From: an uncultured Collinsella sp.
GTDB taxonomy: Bacteria > Actinomycetota > Coriobacteriia > Coriobacteriales > Coriobacteriaceae
Assembly (NCBI GenBank): GCA_902467875.1
Contig: CABQWP010000005.1
Coordinates: 1-64,000 of the forward strand
DNA length: 64,000 nt
Direction of reading: 5' to 3'
Shown here one piece after another: positions 59,498 to 64,000 of the stretch. The stretch's first letter is position 1; every line of letters starts with the position of its first letter. The position numbers and the translations under genes were made by a program. Under the pieces are notes generated by a model. It was not told where the DNA came from, made no database searches, and saw only the letters and a list, made by a program, of their open reading frames with translations.

Positions 59498-60397
59498 ATG
59501 TCCAATCATCAGCACACGCTTATCATCGACGGCACCTCGGGCATCAGCGGCGACATGACCGTCGCGGCCCTGCTCGATCTGGACGCCAGCGAGGAGCACC
59601 TGCGCGAACAGCTCGCCACACTGCCGGTTGACGGGTTTGAGGTTGCCGTTACACGCGTAAACAAGCATGGCATCGACGCCTGCGACTTTGACGTTCAGCT
59701 GGCAGAGGAGCTCGAGAACCACGATCACGATATGGCCTGGCTCTACGGCAACGAAGCAGCTGCCGAGCACGAGCACCACCATCATGACCATGGTGAGCAC
59801 GAACACTGCCATGAGCATGATCATGAGACCCACGGCCATGGCCACGAGGGCCATCATCACGCCCACCACCATCACCATCGTTCTTTGGCGGACGTCACCG
59901 CCATCATCGACGGCTCGCAGCTAAGCGATGGCGCTAAGCGTCGTGCGCTCGCCATCTTTACCGCGCTCGCCGCCGCCGAGGCCAAGGCCCACGGCAAAAC
60001 GCCCGAGACCGTCATGTTCCACGAGGTAGGCGCCATCGACTCCATCGTCGACATCTGCTCGGTCGCCATCTGTCTCGATGACCTGGGTATCGAGGACATT
60101 GTCGTCGAGTCGCTCTCCGAGGGTCACGGCACCATTCGCTGCGCCCACGGCCTCATGCCCATTCCCGTCCCCGCTGTCGTCAACCTGTGCCAGGCGGGCA
60201 ATATCGCCCTCACGCCTGCACCGGTCGCCGGCGAGCTCGTGACGCCCACGGGCGCCGCCATCGTCACCGCGCTGCGTACGTCCGACCAAATGCCCTCACG
60301 CTACCGCATCGAAGCCGTCGGCTACGGCGCCGGAAAGCGCCCCTACGAGGGTTGCTCCGGTACGCTCCGCTGCCTGCTCGTTCACGTGGATGCATAG
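59498..60397 (+). CDS. larC: LarC, first domain only (LarC1-like nickel-insertion protein)
   Basis: A 299-aa protein that matches the N-terminal part of LarC, the nickel insertase (IIDGTSGISGDMTVAALLDL, MFHEVGAIDSIVDICSVAIC, TPTGAAIVTAL). A His-rich stretch of about 40 residues (near 90-128) can bind nickel. Full LarC proteins are about 400 aa; the LarC2 part is absent, and the tetR start codon comes 3 bp after the stop, leaving no room for it by frameshift. It may be encoded elsewhere or missing. Confidence 0.88.
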   Translation: MSNHQHTLIIDGTSGISGDMTVAALLDLDASEEHLREQLATLPVDGFEVAVTRVNKHGIDACDFDVQLAEELENHDHDMAWLYGNEAAAEHEHHHHDHGEHEHCHEHDHETHGHGHEGHHHAHHHHHRSLADVTAIIDGSQLSDGAKRRALAIFTALAAAEAKAHGKTPETVMFHEVGAIDSIVDICSVAICLDDLGIEDIVVESLSEGHGTIRCAHGLMPIPVPAVVNLCQAGNIALTPAPVAGELVTPTGAAIVTALRTSDQMPSRYRIEAVGYGAGKRPYEGCSGTLRCLLVHVDA

Positions 60398-60399
60398 CC

Positions 60400-60939
60400 A
60401 TGGATGCCCGCAAAGAAAAAAGCCGCGCTGCGATCGTCGCGGCGTTCTCCGAGCTGCTGCGCGAAGAGGACTACGGCAAGATCACCGTCGGCGACATCAT
60501 CGCGCGCGCCCACGTAGGCCGCGCGACATTCTACGGCCTCTTTAAGAGCAAAGACGACCTACTGTCCGAGCTCGTGAGCGACATCTGCACCCACGCCCTC
60601 GACGACGATGGTACGCCGCTCGACGACCCACTCGTGCAAGTCGAGCATATCCTCAACAACCTCTGGGATCGTCGTCAGGGCGTACGCGCCCTCGTAGCCG
60701 GCGCTGGCTCACGCGTCTTCGCCGACTGCTTACGCAAGACCATCATGTCGCGCGCAGCCGAAACCATCCCTACCGACCCAAACGGCCCCGCCGCCACCAT
60801 GGACCGCAGCTTTCTACTGCACCACATAGCCTCAAGCTTCGTAGGAATGGTCCAATGGTGGGCCTGGCACAACTTTCAAGCAGATAAGGCCGAAGTAGCC
60901 AAAGACTACCTCTCAGCCACAAAGCCCCTCTTCAACTAA
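60400..60939 (+). CDS. TetR-family regulator with C-terminal TetR_C-type domain
   Basis: A 179-aa regulator with helix-turn-helix AAFSELLREEDYGKITVGDI then ARAHVGRATFYGLFKSKDDL. The ATG follows larC by two bases, so it is in the larBC operon. It is a candidate regulator of the lar genes, though its ligand is unknown. Confidence 0.85.
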   Translation: MDARKEKSRAAIVAAFSELLREEDYGKITVGDIIARAHVGRATFYGLFKSKDDLLSELVSDICTHALDDDGTPLDDPLVQVEHILNNLWDRRQGVRALVAGAGSRVFADCLRKTIMSRAAETIPTDPNGPAATMDRSFLLHHIASSFVGMVQWWAWHNFQADKAEVAKDYLSATKPLFN

Positions 60940-61096
60940 GTAAGAACCTCATCCCAAAGCATCGCCCCAACCCAAGCCGCCACGCATCCCAAAGTGTCGA
61001 CAGCAGCCCAACGCCCCTACCAGCAACAAGCCCCTCCCATCCAAATTCAGATATATATGTTGGGTTGCTTGTACGAACGCAACAAAGACCCCGCAG

Positions 61097-61220
61097 CTGT
61101 CCGCATGGGGTAACTTCCCAGCGCACTCCGCAGGACGCAAAAAGGCTCGCCGCACAAAGTGCGCAGCGAGCCTTTTTGCATGTCCGAGGACGCGCTGGGA
61201 AGTTACCCCATGCGGACAGC
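61097..61220. repeat. Composite hairpin element A with central bidirectional terminator
   Basis: Perfect 29-bp outer arms (61097-61125 with 61192-61220). Inside, an AAAAAGGCTCGC stem with CTTTTT tails forms a terminator. On the minus strand the inner stem is flanked by GTCCTC on the 5' side and TGCGGAGT on the 3' side. It lies 23 bp past the larD stop and after tetR, so it can end both. Element B at 63534-63660 shares the flanking bases while its stems differ. Confidence 0.85.
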
Positions 61221-61242
61221 GGACAACCTATGTAGCCTCAGA

Positions 61243-61974
61243 CTAGAACATGCCCAAGAAACCATGCACAAACAGCGCGGCCAGAGCGGCACCGACAAAC
61301 GGAGCGATGCCAGGAACGAGCAGGCCGTACTTCCAGTTGTTGTCGGCCTTGTTCTTGATCGGCAGCACCTGATAGGCCATGCGAGGACCAAGGTCACGAG
61401 CCTGGTTCATGGCGAAGCCGGTGATGCCGCCCATGCCCATGCCAACGGCCCAAACGATCAGGCCAACGCAGATGGCGAGCATCAGAACGTTCTCGCCAGC
61501 ACGGTTAGCAGCAGCAAGGATGGCGCTGATGAACACGAAGGTGCAGATAGCCTCGCAGAAGAAGTTACGAGCATAGTTGGTGCCCTCGGTGGTGGGGTTA
61601 GTCGAGAAGATGTTGCGCTGGGCAATGGGGTCGACGACACCATCGGAAGCCTTGAACTCATCGGCATACATCAACCACGCGATCACGGCGCCCACAAAGC
61701 CGCCGAGCATATCGGCAATCATGAAGGGGATGCAGCTGCTCCACGGCACCAGGCCTACGATGCACTGGGCAAGCACCATGGCGGGGTTCATGCACACGGC
61801 GCCGCCAAAGACAAACAGGCAGACTGAGATGCCAAAAGACCAGGTGGTGATGGCAAACATGTGGCCGGAGCCCTGATACTTGGTGCCCTTAAGCACGGTA
61901 TCGCAGTGCACGCCCACGCCAAAGATGATCATGAGGGCCGTTGCGCCGAATTCGCAGAGGAGTTTGGTAAGCAT
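61243..61974 (-). CDS. larD: Aquaporin-family lactate/glycerol channel LarD
   Basis: A 243-aa MIP channel with six helices. The NPA boxes are CMNPAMVLAQ and a second box altered to MNQARDLGPR. In Lactobacillus the lar locus has a MIP protein, LarD, that lets lactic acid through; its place 49 bp after larA supports this call. Start at 61974 has AAGG upstream. Confidence 0.88.
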   Translation of the reverse strand: MLTKLLCEFGATALMIIFGVGVHCDTVLKGTKYQGSGHMFAITTWSFGISVCLFVFGGAVCMNPAMVLAQCIVGLVPWSSCIPFMIADMLGGFVGAVIAWLMYADEFKASDGVVDPIAQRNIFSTNPTTEGTNYARNFFCEAICTFVFISAILAAANRAGENVLMLAICVGLIVWAVGMGMGGITGFAMNQARDLGPRMAYQVLPIKNKADNNWKYGLLVPGIAPFVGAALAALFVHGFLGMF

Positions 61975-62023
61975 AAAACCTTATCTTTCTTGTCGGTTAT
62001 AAACGATTCGTTTAGGCCGCGTA

Positions 62024-63301
62024 CTAGTGCTGTGCGACGACAACGCCCAGGCCATCGGGAATGACGGCCACCTTGGCATCGGCACCCTTCATCTCAAAGG
62101 CGAGCTTGAGCGCCTCATCGAGGGTGTTAACCGGCGTCATGTGCATATCCTTGATCATCTGGTGATCGCACAGGTCGGTAACCATGATCACAGGGTGATG
62201 CGCCAGGATGCGGGCAAAGATCTGGCTCGTCCACTGGTCGGGCAGGGTCTCGTCCTTAGGACGGTCGATGCAGGCGCGCTCAAACTCTGCCGGATCATTG
62301 TCGGCGATGTTGTGATAGAAACCCTCGCCACCGTGACCGTCGGCACAACCGGCGACATCGATGATCACGCCGCCCTCGGGAAGCGTAGCCTCGGCAGAGC
62401 ACATGCCCTTCACGGCCTGATAGATGTTCTGGTCGAGCGGGTAGCCGTCGTTGGTGGTAATGGCAATCTCGCACTCGACGGGCTCAACGCCGGCAAGGCT
62501 CTTCACGAACTCGCAGCCAGCCTCGTGCGCCTTGTGGATGTCGCCGGCAAAGGAGCCGATGACCTCGTGCTTGCCGTTGAGCACCACGTTGAGCACAAAG
62601 GCAAGGTGAGCCATCTCGGCAGCGGCAAACATGTCCTCACTCACGTGATTGTGGCACAGGTTGCCTGCACGCGAATGGGAATCGTTCACAAACTGACCGT
62701 TGTGGTTGTACATGATGGTCTTGTAGCTGGCGATGCCAGGCAGGACGGACTTGCGGCTGCCAGAAAAGCCTGCAAAGAAGTGCGGCTCAATGAAGCCCTC
62801 GGCAAGCAGCAGATCACAATCGGCGGCAATCTTGTTGATGATGCACTCGCCACCAGAAGGCAGGGTGCCAATCTTTTTCATCATGCTGTCGTCAGTCGCG
62901 ACGTGCATAACGATTTCCTCGTTGGCAACAATCTCCTCGCCATACTTGTTGACGAGTTCCTCGTGCGTCGACGGACGGTGCATACCCGTAGCAACCAAAA
63001 TACGCACTCGAGCCTCGGGCGCAGCGGAATGGATGTGATGCAGCAGAATAGGCATCGTCACACACGAGGGAACGGGACGCGTATGATCGGAGCTAATGAT
63101 GACAATATCCTTCTTGCCAGCACAAAGCTCCTCGAGCGAAGGCGAGCCATAAGGGTTGGCAAGCGACTCCTCCACCAGCTCTTCCTGCGATTTTGTAGTC
63201 TTAAACTCGTTTTGATGACCTTCCATCACACCCGCAAAGTTCTTATCCTCGAGCTCCAGATGCAACGTCTTGTGGTCAAACGGCAGTTCACATTCAAACA
63301 A
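62024..63301 (-). CDS. larA: Nickel-dependent racemase LarA (lactate racemase family)
   Basis: A 425-aa racemase. The lysine that binds the pincer is in FAGFSGSRKSVLPGIA, and the active-site histidines appear in RPSTHEEL, IEPHFFAGF and MYNHNGQF. It should interconvert D- and L-lactate or a related 2-hydroxy acid. A TTG start at 63301 follows AGAGGGCG; the next gene larD is 49 bp downstream. The larB-larC unit that makes the cofactor faces it. Confidence 0.9.
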   Translation of the reverse strand: MFECELPFDHKTLHLELEDKNFAGVMEGHQNEFKTTKSQEELVEESLANPYGSPSLEELCAGKKDIVIISSDHTRPVPSCVTMPILLHHIHSAAPEARVRILVATGMHRPSTHEELVNKYGEEIVANEEIVMHVATDDSMMKKIGTLPSGGECIINKIAADCDLLLAEGFIEPHFFAGFSGSRKSVLPGIASYKTIMYNHNGQFVNDSHSRAGNLCHNHVSEDMFAAAEMAHLAFVLNVVLNGKHEVIGSFAGDIHKAHEAGCEFVKSLAGVEPVECEIAITTNDGYPLDQNIYQAVKGMCSAEATLPEGGVIIDVAGCADGHGGEGFYHNIADNDPAEFERACIDRPKDETLPDQWTSQIFARILAHHPVIMVTDLCDHQMIKDMHMTPVNTLDEALKLAFEMKGADAKVAVIPDGLGVVVAQH

Positions 63302-63427
63302 TGACGAGCGCCCTCTTCCTTTTCAACTGACACACTAGATAAACCGTTGGAAGGATACGCCGCTCACCGAAAAACACCACCGTCCACCGACTCATTAACA
63401 CAACGTTCATATTTGACCCACAACAAA

Positions 63428-63459
63428 ACGGCCGTGATCCCAAACGGGACCGCGGCCGT
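63428..63459 (-). terminator. Terminator between ppc and larA
   Basis: A 14-position stem (63428-63441 with 63446-63459, one mismatch and one wobble) is followed by TTTTG on the minus strand. Confidence 0.8.
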
Positions 63460-63533
63460 CACAGCTGTAAGGTGCGAAGCGCCCAATGCATCATTCTTCT
63501 CCTCAGCTTTAATCCCAGAAGACCGAGGACGAA

Positions 63534-63660
63534 GGGGCCCGATGGGTTTCCCTCTGAATGCATTCCGCAGCACGAAGCCCCCCTATCCACAGCTCCGAAG
63601 GAGCAGGATAAGGGGGCTTCAAGTGCGAGGACGCATTCAGAGGGAAACCCATCGGGTCCC
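63534..63660. repeat. Composite hairpin element B
   Basis: Outer arms 63534-63561 and 63633-63660 pair almost fully (one base inserted). An inner GAAGCCCCC/GGGGGCTTC stem caps it. On the minus strand the inner helix is flanked by GTCCTC and TGCGGAAT, as in element A. It begins 24 bp past the ppc stop. Confidence 0.85.
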
Positions 63661-63683
63661 GGTGAGAGCCACAGGGCTATCGA

Positions 63684-64000
63684 TTACCCCGTGTTCTGCA
63701 GTCCTGCCGAGACGCCGGTCACAGTCGAAAGAATCAGGCTCATGTACTCGGCCTTCTTCTCCTCGGCCATCTCGTCCTGGTTCATACGCACCTCGCGAAG
63801 GGCGCGGACCTGGGCGATGGACAGGGCGTCGACGTAGGGGTTACGCACGCGAACGGCGCAGCCGAGCACGCGACGACGCTGCAGCGGCCATTCATCACCG
63901 ACGATGGCAAGGACCCACTTACGGGTGAGCTGCATCTCGGTAAAGACCTTCTTGGACAGATCATCGCGGTCGCCCAGATGCAGATACATCTTGGCGATGC
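63684..64000 (-). CDS. ppc: Phosphoenolpyruvate carboxylase (C-terminus only)
   Basis: The last 105 residues of PEPC, which fixes bicarbonate on phosphoenolpyruvate to give oxaloacetate. The end block VRVRNPYVDALSIAQVRALR and the terminal VTGVSAGLQNTG are the family signature. The gene runs out of the window on the right. Confidence 0.93.
   Translation of the reverse strand, partial: IAKMYLHLGDRDDLSKKVFTEMQLTRKWVLAIVGDEWPLQRRRVLGCAVRVRNPYVDALSIAQVRALREVRMNQDEMAEEKKAEYMSLILSTVTGVSAGLQNTG

Noticed and set aside
60940..61096. Small gene after tetR
   Set aside because: Open frames here are short, lack ribosome sites and consist of C-rich low-complexity sequence.

Overview
The window looks like chromosome of a gut-type Coriobacteriia (Actinomycetota), most plausibly a Collinsella-like species. 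This is inference from high GC, the gene set and protein style (actinobacterial GlnA/OmpR-type pair, Feo, Kdp, a lar locus, uronate catabolism); no rRNA or complete tRNA is present to prove it. Both edges cut genes: ligA at the left and ppc at the right.

Layout. 0-6.2 kb: ligA (partial), a membrane-anchored HtrA protease, an OmpR-type regulator next to glnA. 6.3-10.6 kb: KDG/KDPG module (LacI regulator, kdgK, eda, GntR regulator). 10.6-14.6 kb: accessory patch with an AAA ATPase behind a striking 10-bp-period repeat, a ruined integrase, and the 3' half of a tRNA-fMet gene acting as an attachment-site scar. 14.6-17.6 kb: MGMT-like protein, CBS protein, drug-type MFS exporter, cysteine-less ArsC-like protein. 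17.7-23.7 kb: IlvD-type sugar-acid dehydratase, GntP permease, FadR-like regulator, then a DhuD/KduD reductase and a DhuI-type isomerase. 23.8-34.3 kb: OYE-type flavoenzyme and a complete kdpFABC-kdpDE potassium system. 34.4-51.6 kb: a long pectin/galacturonate locus (GltD-like oxidoreductase, sugar epimerase-like protein, GH105, SGNH esterase, CE8-esterase fusion, alpha/beta hydrolase, GH28, GPH transporter, uxaA, uxaB, uxaC, LacI regulator). 51.7-55.5 kb: feo iron uptake and a lone HPr. 55.9-58.6 kb: aspS, serB. 58.7-63.3 kb: nickel-pincer lactate racemase system (larB, larC1, tetR, larD, larA). 63.7-64 kb: ppc C-terminus.

How it works together: oligogalacturonides and rhamnogalacturonides are imported and appear to be cut, demethylated and deacetylated in the cytoplasm. 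Galacturonate goes through UxaC-UxaB-UxaA to KDG; unsaturated uronates go through DhuI-DhuD to KDG; a third acid imported by GntP is dehydrated by the IlvD-type enzyme, probably also to KDG or a relative. KdgK and Eda at 7.5-9.5 kb then make pyruvate and glyceraldehyde-3-phosphate. A palindromic operator, GTGAACGTTCAC, occurs at the pectin/uronate promoters and before dhuD, mostly as pairs about 40 bp apart.

The most unusual feature is the density of inverted-repeat elements between genes: a five-member 67-bp palindrome family with compensatory stem changes, a two-member composite hairpin with covarying stems around conserved internal-loop bases, and several 100-230 bp elements with 20-36 bp terminal inverted repeats.
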